Source: Synanceia verrucosa
Lineage: Eukaryota > Chordata > Actinopteri > Perciformes > Synanceiidae
Length of the DNA stretch: 64,000 bases
Assembly (NCBI GenBank): GCA_029721515.1
Contig: CM056561.1
Coordinates: 17,900,135 to 17,964,134 of the forward strand
Direction of reading: 5' to 3'
Both the position numbers and the translations under genes were made by a program. Below are positions 1 to 11,825 of the stretch, in pieces. Position 1 is the stretch's first letter. Each line of letters begins with the position of its first letter. A model generated the notes under the pieces. That model saw only the letters and a program-made list of their open reading frames with translations, was not told the origin of the DNA and did no database searches.

Positions 1-293
1 TGATGTGTCAGAGGTTGGTATGGAGCATCCATTTTGTTTATGAGCAAGAAACACCTCAAAGTTGTTATACTGCTGCTTGCAAAAACCACAGATGTGTATG
101 TCTGGGCTCACCTCCACCACAACAGAATGTCCTGCAGAAGGCAGAAAATACGAAGCAGAAAGCCATGCTTTATGTAGTTGCAGGACCTATGTGTGCACAA
201 CCGGTAACAGAATGACTCATGAATGTGATGTTATGATATATAGCACATATTCAGCATATGTTTTCCTTTACCGTCAGTGTCGTATGTTGCCAT
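1..293 (-). CDS. zfp64: Zinc finger protein 64, coding exons 1 and 2 (gene continues off the left edge)
   Basis: ZFP64 is a nuclear C2H2 zinc-finger transcription factor. On the minus strand the coding parts join as 293..272 and 131..1. Exon 1 starts with ATG at 293-291, codes MATYDTD and ends with one extra G before GTAAAG. Exon 2 begins after TTCTGCAG and restores the frame exactly (Gly8). Exon 2 reads VEVSPDIHICGFCKQQ and on through AHKQNGC, which I recognise as the N-terminal finger of ZFP64. Zinc ligands are Cys22, Cys25, His38 and Cys43 (C-x2-C-x12-H-x4-C). The first 51 codons are in the window; the remaining fingers lie to the left. The start is supported by an in-frame TGA 27 nt upstream (320-318). 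Exon 2 has no ATG in its first half, so simple ORF calling misses it. The paralogue question cannot be settled from 51 residues, but the divergent tshz2 neighbour favours zfp64. Confidence 0.87.
132..271 (-). other. zfp64: zfp64 intron 1 (140 bp)
   Basis: On the minus strand the donor is ACG|GTAAAG (from 271) and the acceptor is TTCTGCCTTCTGCAG (ending at 132). It is a phase-1 intron. Removing it joins exon 1 to exon 2 without a frame change, which is the main proof that both exons are real. Confidence 0.85.
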
Positions 294-480
294 TTTCGAG
301 CTTGTTTTCGCCGGGGATCAACTCATCTTCTGGCTCCTTGAAAGCCTACACGACATCCGCCATGTTGTTAAACTTCAGCGGCTCGCAGTCAGAGCAACTA
401 TTATAACATTTTAAAACGTGAAATCCAGTTTCGACATAAATTGCAATAACAATGTACTTCTTCTGACAACACTGAGGTTT
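294..480 (-). promoter_or_regulatory. zfp64: zfp64 5' leader and proximal promoter with two short upstream ORFs
   Basis: This stretch lies directly upstream of the zfp64 ATG and has more CpG than the desert. Read on the minus strand it holds a six-codon upstream ORF (363-346, MADVV then TAG) whose ATG has A at -3 and G at +4, a strong context. It also holds a three-codon ORF (326-318, ATG AGT TGA). Both end before the main start, so if transcribed they could restrain translation. The transcription start is not visible; an AT-rich patch near 400-412 marks a possible upper bound. Confidence 0.5.
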
Positions 481-872
481 TGCGACATTCTACGCGGGAT
501 TTACGGCAGAGGGATAAGCATGCGTCTTGTCCGGGTGATGTCACACGCTGCGTTTAAATCTATGGGAAAATCCTGTATTACCAACTATTCGCATGGGCGG
601 CAGCACGATAAAATTGGTGTATTTTTTGTAAGCCTCTTATTTTCCTTTCTGTATTCTGCCAGTGCTCCATAATCGTCTCATGGCGATCTTAATTGTGCAA
701 AAACAATAAAAAAAACATCCAACATGGTGCCAAATCATGTAGTAAAAACACTGGAGTCTTTTAAATTGGGTATTTACTAATACAAAAACGCACCATTTCC
801 ACCGTTAAGAACCATGATTCAGCCACTATGTGACTTTTGTCCTGAAAATTCTGTTTAGTTATTTTAAAAACG
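481..872. promoter_or_regulatory. CpG-containing region between zfp64 leader and a plus-strand TATA box
   Basis: The segment around 480-600 carries several CpGs and a TGATGTCAC motif resembling a CRE/ATF half-site; the part from about 690 is AT-rich. It sits upstream of zfp64 and upstream of the plus-strand TATAAAAGG, so it could serve as a bidirectional promoter. No coding sequence is recognised. The open frame at 418-672 has no recognisable similarity. Confidence 0.3.
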
Positions 873-1312
873 TATAAAAGGACCAACTCATATAAAACGT
901 TGAATAACATTTGTTTCGGAGTGAGTGAGGCACAGTTTGAGAATAGTCCCCGGCTCCTACTATTGTTATTATATTACCGTGTTTTCTTCGTTTCTAAAAA
1001 GCCTAGCAAGACCGTTCGCCAAGTCGACGTTACTGCCACCTGTCGTAGCAGAAGCAGAAGTCCAATTAAATGTCCCTCAATGGCCCAGCTGCCATATTTA
1101 CCAAAAATAACACTCGTTTGTTGGACCAGAAATGCCTACAATGACCTAGCTACTGTGTTTAATAACACGTATTTGTATGTTGACCTAAAAGTCTACTGTT
1201 AGGTAGCTAGCTATAAAGAGTGGCTGCAACACTCAAACATTCCAGAAAATAGCCATAGCCCTCGCTGTGGCGCCTGCAACAACTTAAAAGAACGTTTCTG
1301 GTGTGAGAAGGT
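873..1312 (+). other. Candidate divergent first exon: TATA box and splice donor, non-coding
   Basis: A strong TATA motif (TATAAAAGG, 873-881) is followed about 430 bp later by a good splice donor (GAGAAG|GTAAGC, exon end near 1312). The interval has short open frames but no recognised protein. With the zfp64 promoter next door on the other strand, a promoter-associated divergent non-coding RNA is one explanation. Both signals also occur by chance in 63 kb, so this is a suggestion only. Confidence 0.22.
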
Positions 1313-1626
1313 AAGCTTTCAGATGTAGCAATTGCTCCAGGGCACTTAAATAAACATAGTCTACCGTCTTTCAAGTAAGGGCAATTTACTGGGTTGTGGG
1401 GATAAGTGAATGAGAACGCCTCTCTTCTTTATGCCAGAGCAGTCGTAGTAGTGTGAATAAGCCATGAAAGTGACTGACACACAGCTCCATTTTCAGTGGC
1501 AGGTCCTTAACTGCCTGATTGCCACTGTGAAGCTCAGGAATTTCCTTACGCTGACTTTCCTGCATGGCAGAGGCACAGGACTGATTCCTTCCCTGCTGAA
1601 ACAGCAAATCCTTGAGACAGACGCAT

Positions 1627-1627
<1 letters not shown>
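1313..1627. other. Intergenic, nothing recognised
   Basis: Unique sequence up to a CA microsatellite. The open frames here on both strands run into the repeat and encode TH/CV dipeptide tracts, so they are not taken as genes. Confidence 0.5.

Positions 1628-1677
<50 letters not shown>
1628..1677. repeat. (CA)25 microsatellite
   Basis: An uninterrupted run of 25 CA units, the longest pure dinucleotide repeat seen in the window. It generates the artificial poly-TH and poly-CV frames on both strands. Confidence 0.97.
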
Positions 1678-1679
<2 letters not shown>

Positions 1680-3580
1680 GCAGTGCCTTTCACGGCCTGC
1701 CCAAACGAATCTGACTGGTTGATTACTGCTGTCTTTTGGATTTGATTCTGTCAAATTGTCCCCATAAATTCAAATACATGTATGGCTAACAGTTTATGTC
1801 ACATTAATAGGAAAGCTCCATTTTCTTAGGGCATTTTGAAAAGTGATGATTCAGTCCAAAAGAAGAAAAGAAATACATGAAAAGGAGATGATTAAATAAA
1901 TAACTTGGTCTGACCGGAGTGTGCAAATCACATGCACATAAATCCCCACAAACTTGATACAGTTAAATGTACATCAAAGACGGCGTTCACACATGACAGA
2001 TAAATGACTCAGAGATGGGTTAATTAAAGAAAGACTTGTGTCATCCCCCAGCAATGGAGAACAGACGAATGTGCTCTCTACTTTGATCTAGACAACCAAA
2101 AGAATTGTTAATCCGTTTTTTCACTTTTCACACTTGCAGCTTATGAGTCTTATGAGTGAGCAGCATTTTAGTCACTTCGTTATTTGGTCTCATTTATGAG
2201 GAATCACTGAACTAACTGTAAGGCGTAGCATTACAAATGTTGGGACTGTGACTATGAATTATTATTCATTGATTAAGATGCTATTTTTTTTTCGGATTAA
2301 GTGACAAACATTTCACATTAAAATATTAGAAGCACTAAATGTTTGCCTTTTTTGAAGAATTACAAATGATTGATCATTTAGTTGTCAACTAACAAATGAA
2401 TTGCTAATTATTTTGATGTTTGATGATGTCATGTTTTAAGGAAAATTGTCAAAACTCTTTGATTACAGCTTCATAAATGGTTTCCTTACTCCTCTTGGAC
2501 AGTAAACAGAATATGTTTTGAGTTATGGACAAAACAAGATATTTGAGAATTTCAACTTGGGCTTTTGCAAAACACAGATTGACATTTTTCACTATTTTAT
2601 GACTTTTTTTTCCCAGACGAAACAACTTATTGATTCACCAAGAACACAGTCAACAACAAAAATAACCATTAGCTGCAGCCCTAATTTTTTGTCTGGAAAC
2701 CAACTAAAAAATATTCATCAAATATTCATCAAATCCACATTGTTGCCAAAAGATCTCATGCTCATTGACTAATTTAATCTAATTTGCTGCAACCTCAGTT
2801 TACTGCATGGTAGTGTCTGTTTTGCTACTGGAGTTAAGGGGGAAATTCTGTCCCTTTACAGCAATAAACTCTTTTTCATTTGTTGCATGCAGAAGCAAAG
2901 TATCATTTGGACGTCCTGCTGTGCTAAGTCTAATTTGGTAGAATTGCTTCTTTCCCCCATTCATCGAGATGCCCGGGAATCCAGTGAGTGATGTAATGTC
3001 CCCTCGCTTTTCCCAACGAGACAAGGGCAACAATAGGGGGGAGTGCCTCTGTCACATTATTTTCCCCCACCGAGGCATGCCAGCTGCTTACAGTTGCTTA
3101 ATGGCTACGAGCTGTCACAAGGCATCACAGCCCGCTGCCACACAGGAGCGGCAGATGCTTTAATTGCACAATGACTTGTGGGTTGTCAACAGCAATTATA
3201 CTGGGCTTCCACCTGAGGGCACCCAAAGAACGCCGTTGACTCGAGATGCGAGTCTCAGAAGCCCGGTTGCTACAGTACACACAAAAAGCTGATCTCCTCT
3301 GAGTCCTGCTTCCGTCCAGACAAGAGCCGCAGATGAATTCCAAGTCTCTTTTTTTTTTTTTACCTTCAATGGTTCATCCATGTGCCGCAATAACCTGGGC
3401 AGGGTTGTCAGACAAGCAAGCTTAGGACCCTGAAATCATATTTAGACATAAAATATTTATCCAGCTTTTGTCACCTTAGGGCCCGTTGCTCACCGTGCTG
3501 CGGCAGGTCGTGGTGTGCAGCGTTTGAGTAATTTTGCTCATTATTAATTCATGTCTTTTTTTTCCCCTTTTGCGATTCAG
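1678..3580. other. Intergenic AT-rich desert
   Basis: No coding exon or full mobile element is recognised. The 2000-2800 part is strongly AT-rich with many ATTTG/CAAAT runs. Short open frames (2518-2772, 2800-3033, 2969-3163) show no family resemblance. Confidence 0.45.
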
Positions 3581-3643
3581 GAGAGGCTCGTTCACCATGG
3601 CTAGGCCTAAGATTATTATCATTAAGAAGAGGCAAGTAAAATG
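3581..3643 (+). other. Exon-like segment with acceptor, Kozak ATG and donor (63 nt)
   Basis: A pyrimidine tract (TTTTTTTTCCCC, 3558-3569) leads to GATTCAG, then 63 nt, then ATG|GTGAGT. One frame is open across the segment (RGSFTMARPKIIIIKKRQVK) and its ATG (3597-3599) sits in ACCATGG. The length is a multiple of three and the segment would be a symmetric phase 2-2 exon. If the donor is not used, the frame stops just beyond it, giving a 16-residue ORF. I do not recognise the peptide. It could be an alternative upstream exon of a neighbouring gene, an exon of a non-coding RNA, a conserved non-coding element, or chance. Confidence 0.25.
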
Positions 3644-4948
3644 GTGAGTTCAGAGCTAATGCTGCAAACATGCTTCAGTCCAAATTGGTTCAAATATGTT
3701 GGCAGTTTGCTGTGTATATATACAGAAAAAACAATTTAATGTGCTTAGATTTGTGGGTTATTCTATTTATAGACTGCACTGAAATCACATGCAAAAATAG
3801 TGACCCTCCGTTCAGGTCATGTGAAAATGAAGGGGGCAAAAGAGTGTACCATGTTTTTGTTTAGAGCCACAAGACAAATTATACACACACGTATGAATTC
3901 CTTTGGTCCACACAGCTGCCATCTCAGCATCAGATAAAAACTGAGCCAAAGTCTGGGAACCATCACATGCCTCCAACACTCCCACTTTATCATATAAAAA
4001 GACAGTACACACACACACAGAGGCAAGCGCAGGCAGTGCCACACACAACAGAAGACACACATGCTCACGTAAAAAAAAAACAGCGCTATGTTCTTTGTAT
4101 CTGCCAACTGATGCAGATGATAGGGGCTGCAGATGAGTGCAGGCTAACCAGAGACCAGAGGGTGCATGTGGCTTCTTAGACAATAGCAGGAGCCACAGCC
4201 TCAGGAGGGGAATAGTCAACCCCAAAGAAACACGCTGAGATGTAAATGAAGATATTATTGTGACCATTTTCTGTACGTATGCCATTTTAAAACTGAAGAT
4301 TTTGCTGATACAGAAGCTTGGACGAATGTTAGCGTGACCATAAAATGTGAATGCGACCCAGAGGAGTACAACTTAACTTTATCCTCTCCTAATTTAAAAA
4401 GTGCACTTTTATTAAAACTGATTTTTTTAAGAGGTCCGCTGTGTGCACGGAAGGTACACAGTAGGTGCCTGGTGTGTTTCGCCATAGTGTCAGCAGGGGG
4501 TGTCCAAAATCAAGCTGGAGAAAGAGAGCTGTTGGTTTGAAGCAGTGCTCCAGTTTGTAGTGGCTGACATTTTGGAACCAGCGGGTCAGCAAAATGGAGA
4601 AGCCACAGAGATGTATCAAAAAAAAAAACAAGCAAGACTTTTGATGACAGGACGTTGCATGTAATTTATTGCTCTTTGCTGTGCTTTCACAGCGAGGCCT
4701 AATTGTGGTTGCTGACCATTAGCGGTGTTGCACAGAGCAGCTTTCAGGTGTTGGTTTCTTACAGTTCTCCCAAAGTGGGACAGGCCACGAAGCCATGGAC
4801 TGAATATTTTTGGGTTCAGGTGGATCTACAGAGCTAAATCCAAACAAAAGACGTGTGCACGAGTGCGCGTGTCATCAAATGATGTCATGGTGGAGAGGAG
4901 GGTATCTTGATAGTTAGACAGATAACAATGAGGCTGGCTTATTCATGA
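3644..4948. other. Intergenic, nothing recognised
   Basis: Low-complexity CA-rich patches at about 4008-4045 explain the open frames on both strands. Frame 3812-4285 on the minus strand (157 aa) is hydrophobic and Cys-rich but has no recognisable family and reads through the CA-rich patch, so it is not called. Confidence 0.4.
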
Positions 4949-4990
4949 CACACACACACCTACAAGACACATTCACACACACACACACGC
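4949..4990. repeat. Interrupted CA microsatellite
   Basis: Two CA runs separated by about 15 bases, in a block that ends in CGCGAG. Confidence 0.9.
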
Positions 4991-5236
4991 GAGCGGCATC
5001 ATCATCGTCACAGAGGGAGAAAGGCTCATAATTGGACAGAGGTGTCTGTAGATAATGAAGCCAGACCTCACACCTGCCAAACCTTGGGGATTTCACTTGA
5101 CTGGCCACTTAAATCTTCCTCACTCTGCGGGTCTGGAGGGCAAGAGAGTGAGTAAGGAACTAATGGAAAAAAAAGCATGCGCTACAGGGAGGATCCCTGT
5201 CAGCATGAGTGTATAGTGTGGACCCCCCCACCACTG

Positions 5237-5259
5237 CACACACACACACACACACACAC
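5237..5259. repeat. (CA)11 microsatellite
   Basis: An 11-unit CA run following a C-rich stretch. Confidence 0.93.
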
Positions 5260-8200
5260 CCCAGCCAACTCAGCCCCCACAGCTTCACTCCATACAGCAC
5301 CCACCTCACTTCACTTCTCTGTAAATCCTCTGGTGTCAAGCATTTCAGACGGAAATGGGAGTTGGGTGGGGGGGAATGCTGCACCAGCTATTTTGTTTCA
5401 AACTCTCAAAAAACACTCGCTCCTCTCCCAAGTTGTCTTTGGTGACAGCGCTGTGTGTGCGTGCGGGAAGCGTATTGTGCCAAGCTTTTAGTGGCGTGTC
5501 ATTCGAGGTGCTGAAAGGGAAGTCGGATAGACGCCTCGACGGAGAAATACTTCTATATGGGAAAAAAGTTTACCTGACAGTCATCACCAGTGAAGGCGTG
5601 ACGCAGCTACACCAATTAGGGATCGAGTATACCCCGGCAAAAATCTTAACAATTCAAGAGAAACAAAACGGAACTTCCACTCCCGTCTTTTCTTCATGAC
5701 TTGATCCAATAAACGAGGCATTGTCATACACGTGAGGTATAGCACTAGAAGAGAAATTTCTAATCCATTCTATACACAGACAGCAGGGGAGTATCACTCT
5801 TTGTTAGCTTGTCAGGAAGTCAGCCATGACAGCGTTTACATACGTGGTTGTGCCTCCTGTCAGATGGTTGTGGTGGTTAAATGGCGAGAATCAATAACTT
5901 TGTAGTGCTAACAGGCACAAATAGAGACCACTAGCTTTGCTCGTGGTTTATCCAGATGGCCACGGTGTATCTGTCATATTTTATTCTTTTATTCGGCAGA
6001 TATTTGATGAAAAGGATAAACGCAGGCTTGTCAAACTCTGCTGTCTCTTTGGAAGTTGTTTTGTGCCTCCGCCGCCATCCCAGAAGTCAAGCCATGCATT
6101 AATGCGTTGACTTTAGGGCTGAAGTAAGGTTACATGGAAAACCTCAATCATACTGGCAAGGAGGCCTGATGGAGATCTCCATGCACATCTGTATATTATA
6201 CTCTGCAGCAGCAAACAGTCGCTCAGAGAAAGTTGTTAGGTGTCACTGAAACTGCACACAATGCACACAAGCTGGTAGATTTATAGCAGGATAATGACAG
6301 AAACGGTACAATAATCAGAAGCAAAATGTGAATGCATTCTAAGTCTTTCCATTTTTGACTTTGGATGTAATTTAGCAGAGAGCCACGTGGTAATCTTGGA
6401 TGCTTTTGGTTTAATTTTTTCTAATGTTCAGGCCACGTGGGGAGGTAAACGAGCACAGGTGGCTCGCCAGGCATGCGATACCCAGGAGGGGAAACCTTGC
6501 AATCCACGAGTAGCAACCTCCATGGTGACGGACATGTCCACCTAGTGCTCTAAGTGCTACACATACTGAGGTGACGGCTTATCATCATCCCTCTCTCCTG
6601 TGATAGATTACAGATCGACAAAAAGCCGCGGGAGCATGGACAAGTTTTGGGAAACGTAACAGTAGACCGACCCGGATCACCATTGTCGCCGTCCCATCTT
6701 TTACCATCTTTGAACTGCCACATGAAGACACTTTTAGCAGTTGGGCGACATTTGCTAATGTGGATCCCCTTTCCAAATCGCGGCGATAAGCCAGCGCTCA
6801 TACACTACCCCCCTGAAACGAAATCGTGCGGAAACCGAAAGCTTATCAAGATGAAACTGTGCAATAATACAGGAATTATCCATCACCATCCATCATGTAT
6901 TTTGTTTGCAGGGGAAAACCGATTACACGGATCTTTAATTGAAATATTATTTTACCTTCATTTGAATTATTTATGGGGTTGCCGACTGGATTCATACCTC
7001 AGAGAAAAACACGAACACATTATGTGATGCAAGACCGCTTGTGTGTATTTGTGTGTGTGTTTGTGAGCGTTTCTCATATATTATTCAAAGTGTAGAGTCA
7101 GAGTATGGTCTAGCCATATGAAGGATATCAAAGGGCCCGTCTTTGATACAATTTGCTTGAGATCCACTGGCCAGAGCCGAGCTGTCCGTCGGCCGACCAT
7201 TGCTAATGAGATCGGGGGGTAAAATTGAGAGTGGTGGGCAGGCTGTCATCCGCTAGGTGATGGCTTTAAGACTAAGCAGTGATACTTCATTAATTAACCT
7301 TCACATTCTATGTAGATCTGCTCATCAAGATGCAGTTAATTAAAGAAAGGTCACTCCAAGGGCTGCTGGGAAGCAGCATTATTACAATAGAGGGATGGCA
7401 CTGCTTTGAGCGAGATAACACAGGGGAGGGGGCAGGGAGAAGGCGATCAGCCACTGCTGAAATGGCAGACTACTGGCCAACGCCAGTTTCTGAACTCTTG
7501 ACTACGAAAAAAATATTTTTTAGTTGTTTGTATTTCATACATTCTCACTTTTTTATACTGTAGAAAAGCCCTAATGGAGAAAGCCTCAGTAAAATATTCA
7601 TTACACTCAATCGACAGCATCTTTTAGCCTCTCAATATAGTTTTTCTACTCTTTTTTTTTATTTTTTTTTTTTTTTGCAACTCTCTGTCTTCTATGTTCT
7701 CTGACCTTGCTTGGTGCAGAGAAGGGAAAAAAAGCCATCTTGAGTAAATAAAAGGCCAGGAACTCAGCGGGATATGAAATAGTTATGCGTCATCTGTAAG
7801 TGAAATCCACTTCTGGGTGGTGACTTATTCATTTTGACTTCTATATCTATCTAGATATCTATCTTTGTCACAGAAGCACAGCTCAGAAACATGTAGCCTT
7901 GTTTGGGGATGTGAATCAAGTATATACCATAACAACACTATAGTGGATAAAATGTGCCTATTAGTTTTGTATCAATCAGGAAGCGGTTGCTGTGTATTAT
8001 GCAGGTCTGCACGCTGCCATAAGGACAGAGACAACTGGAGACGGCTTAGTATGAAATAATGTGTCTGTGGAATTGCCTCTCAGCCAATCGCATAAGTGAG
8101 ATCAGACTGAGTGTTACAAATGGCATCCTATAATGCTTTTAATGGCGCCCCTCTCAGCGACGTCTTGTTTGGAACCTTGGCGTCAGTTTTTCAAAAATGT

Positions 8201-8754
8201 TGCTCCGCTGCAAAATTGTAGCGGGACATCAGCACCTCCCCTGTGTCCACTCAGTCCTCCTGCAGTCATCCCTGAGTGTCTTTTGGCATCGCTTCCAATG
8301 GCAGGTGTAGAGACAAACGAGGAGTGTGTGCATGTATATGTGTGTGCGTGTGTGTACATATCCCTCCCACTCTGCACCGATACAGTAACTGCTGACCCCG
8401 GACACAGTGCCATTATGGCAGACGAGGCAGGGCTCCCCTGGCAGCGGCTGGGGCAGCTGGTTGCTAGGTGGAGAGACATTACCGCGGGCCTCTGCAATAA
8501 TTTATCCTAAGAGCGCGGCGAGCCGTCATGTAGCCCCTGACAGAGAGCTGCAGTACTTTATCAGCCTGCCTGTAAATCAGCCATGTGTGGGTGCAGACGG
8601 CAACATTGTTTGATCTCTTTCAGACACTCTAATAATCTGCTCCCCTCTGATTGATACCTTCACACAACAAAGCACATTACGCCAGCAAGCCACAGCAGCC
8701 ATAAGTGTGTGCGTGAATGTGTGTGCTAATGCCTGTCTGTGAAAAAAAAAAGAA
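5260..8754. other. Intergenic desert with T-tract and homeodomain-type sites
   Basis: No exon is recognised. Points of interest are two TTAATTAA-type sites 45 bp apart (7288-7344), an oligo-T tract at 7650-7676 and a tandem ATCT patch at about 7845-7862. The open frame 8133-8510 (125 aa) and its antisense partner are GC-rich chance frames. The TAATTA pair could be a homeodomain-bound element, but this is inference only. Confidence 0.35.
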
Positions 8755-8784
8755 GTGTGTGTGTGTGTGTGTTTGTGTGTGTGT
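8755..8784. repeat. (GT)n microsatellite, one interruption
   Basis: GT repeats interrupted once by TTT; preceded by an A10 run. Confidence 0.92.
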
Positions 8785-11700
8785 CTTTCTGGTGGTCATC
8801 AGTATTGCCAGTGGCCTGGGGAGGGAGAGGGAGGGGATGAATGAGTCCTCTGCAGAAACACAGGGTCATTTGGAGTCTCTAAACCAATGACAGGCTAACG
8901 GGTTCACAAAACGATCACTGGATGAAGGGAGGGGCAGAGAGAGAGACAGGGAGGGAGAGAGACACAGGAAATACAGCAAACAGATAAAGAGCTACTGAAG
9001 CAGTTATTCTAGGATGTTTTTGTAAATGAGAAGTTCATAAACAGGCCTGTAAAATTATTGCCACAGCAGGAGGAATATAGTCTTACTTTTAATTTAGATG
9101 CAAGTAAACAGGATATTTTAATAAATAGCATTTGTTTTATACTGGCACATAGCAGAAAATACAATAATATCAGAAAATTGTGAGAAATGTTGTGTTGTAG
9201 TTGACAGCTCTACTGCATTCCTGTAAAACTCTACAGAAATAAAGAGAAAAAAAAGAATTTAGCATGGTTTTCTACGTCACTAGAGCCAATATTTCGGAAT
9301 CTAATATGTAGTCCCTTTGACAAACACAGCAAATGTAACTATATGCTGCTCAATGCATGTAGCTTTGCTTTTAAAATGCTGATATTTTTGTTCCTTCTTT
9401 ATTCCATTTCATGGCCTTCTATCAAATCAAAGGGAATTGCATCCTTTCCAAATTGCCTTCCAACTCCGTGCTTGATATGGCACACATACAAAGGAGAGCA
9501 ATGTCCCGTCCCAACAATACCCATACCATTTGTGCCGCTCAGCTTCAGAATGTCATTGGTTTGAGTGTGACAGTAAAACATAACTCTACCTTTTTCTGCG
9601 GGGTTGAATTGGAACGCGCCTTCCAATTATTCAGCTCCAAATTCAATAGCAATTTTCTGCTCAATGAAATAGTGGTTTCAATCTCTGGAGTAATGTCACT
9701 TTGGAGAGATTTTCAAAATGGCATGTCTGTGAGTGAATAGATGGACGCGGGAGGATTCATTTTGCTTGAGGAAATGGTACTTGTCTGCTGAAGCCTGTCA
9801 TTTATTGATGAAGAGAATACCTTTTCAGATGCTATGGAGTATACAGTATAGGTATAGATATATTTGTTTTTGCTTCAGGATTGTGGAATCTGTATTAAAC
9901 GCATCTAGTTTCTAGCTTTTAGTCAGAATCTTTAAAAGGATAAAAGATGCGTAACCTTATGATCGTGTTTGGTCAGATGGAGCCCATTTTGCTTCAGTGC
10001 AGCATTAAAAGTAGCACTGAACAATAAAAAAATGCAATTATAAGTGTGTTTGTGTGTAATGTATCAGTAGCCCATCCAGGGCCCCATAATGAATGCAATG
10101 CAACGTGCGATCACTGAGCCGTGCGTATGCCCCTCTCAATGCATCTCTGAAAATAAACAGAGCAATGGAAATGGTTCTCATTAGTGTTGTTTTCATATTA
10201 AGTCCCTCAGACAAGGTTGACAAACCCAGCTCCCTGTGCCGGGCTCCTCAGGGACCATCGCTTCAATACAGCTAGGGCAAACAACACCAGCCGATACCAA
10301 CACCATTACCACCTCCTATAGTTACTTATCCTCCCCTCCTTCCCTGCGGAGTGCTCTGTCTACACAGGCCAGAGGAAAAACGCATTAAGATCTTCCAGCA
10401 GCATAGAGAAAGAGTCCTGCTTTCATTTATCACCATTGCTATTGGCCCTAAAAGGGACAAATGTCTGTTCTCCATCTCTGCACTATTAGAATTGGAGAAA
10501 TGTGTGGTGCCGCCGCCGCCTTGTGTGTGAGATGGAAGTTATTTTGTGCTCCAGAGACGATTCCACTGCGAGGCTGTTTAGCAGGGAGGGGAACAGGTGT
10601 GCCGAGCTTCTGGCTTCCACCATGTGTTCCAGTTGTTTCATCTGCACCTGTTTCCCCAAGTCCTATATACGATGATCAAAACACTTTATTAACCATAAAG
10701 TGCTCTCCTTCGTGTGCTGCACGAGTTCAGCCTCTGAATGTTTCACAGTATTAACATGAAGTTATTAACTGATATAACAAGAGTAATTGCATAAAAAATC
10801 ATGTATATAACCAGGAAAACGTATCCAGCTAAAAAGATAAAACTTTAATTTGATATTTTGCAAGGTGATATAAACTACAGTGAAACCAGTTCATGGAAGC
10901 ATTGATGATACTTTGAATGTGCAAGCTGTCTTAAAATGTAAAGTATATACTTAATGCATAAAACCAGAGAAGTACATTTCTTCTTAGTGATGCTATTTTC
11001 ATTATGACTATGATCTGACATTAACCACACCAAAAAGTTTAACCCTTAAAGACCTGAAATCTGTCCACACACCGTCACCCTTGAGCTACAGCACAGACAC
11101 AAGGGGGGTAGCAACTACATGACACAAGAGAATATAATATTAGAGGTCTACATGGATGTCATATGTCAACGTTTGGTTATGTAAATGGTTACATCTCAAC
11201 AAGCTGAGGGCTTGCCTCTCTCCTTCCTAACAAAGTCAAAACTTACTAGAAAAAGATGCAGATGTTGACAAAGAAACATCTGTAATAAATCTAATACTGA
11301 ATCTAAATTAGGATAATACTGTATCGTGGGGCCTCTGGTTGTTGATTCGTTTTAAACAAATGATACGTTCCAGCTTTTTCTTTGGTGCCAAACTCACTGG
11401 TTAATGAATGTTAAAACTGAATGTGACCTCTTACTAAAGTGAAAATGGTCGAGCCATCATTGTGTAATCTTGTATATTCTTAACATCATTTACGCTCTTT
11501 GTTTTCCTGCATTTGTTGTTTCATTCCTGGGAAAACAACCTCTCAAAAGCTGCCACAGTGTTTTTTCTGAGAGAATTAAAATAATAAAATTGTGTTTATC
11601 ACTATCGCTAAACTGGAAAACTCCAAAAAACTGTATAGAAATTTGATTAACAGAAACCCCAGGGAGTGCAGACCACACTGATCTCTGTAAAGGGCTCTTT

Positions 11701-11825
11701 AACCATCACCACCAGTCGCTGATCTTTTGGGATGGTTGCTCTGTTCACCACCAGGACTTTGACTCCGAAACTTCATCATTACTGTAGATGATGTCCTGGT
11801 TAGCGCCTATTTTGCATTTCAGAAC
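8785..11825. other. Intergenic desert, nothing recognised
   Basis: The part at 8820-8970 is purine-rich (GGGAGAGAG-type runs). The rest is unique AT-rich sequence. Short frames at 9343-9915 and 10461-10754 do not resemble known proteins. Confidence 0.4.

Noticed and set aside
1386..1754. Frames with poly-Thr-His or poly-Cys-Val
   Set aside because: Translation of the (CA)25 microsatellite in both directions.
3812..4285. 157-aa minus-strand frame
   Set aside because: Overlaps a CA-rich patch, competes with a second frame on the same strand and has no domain.
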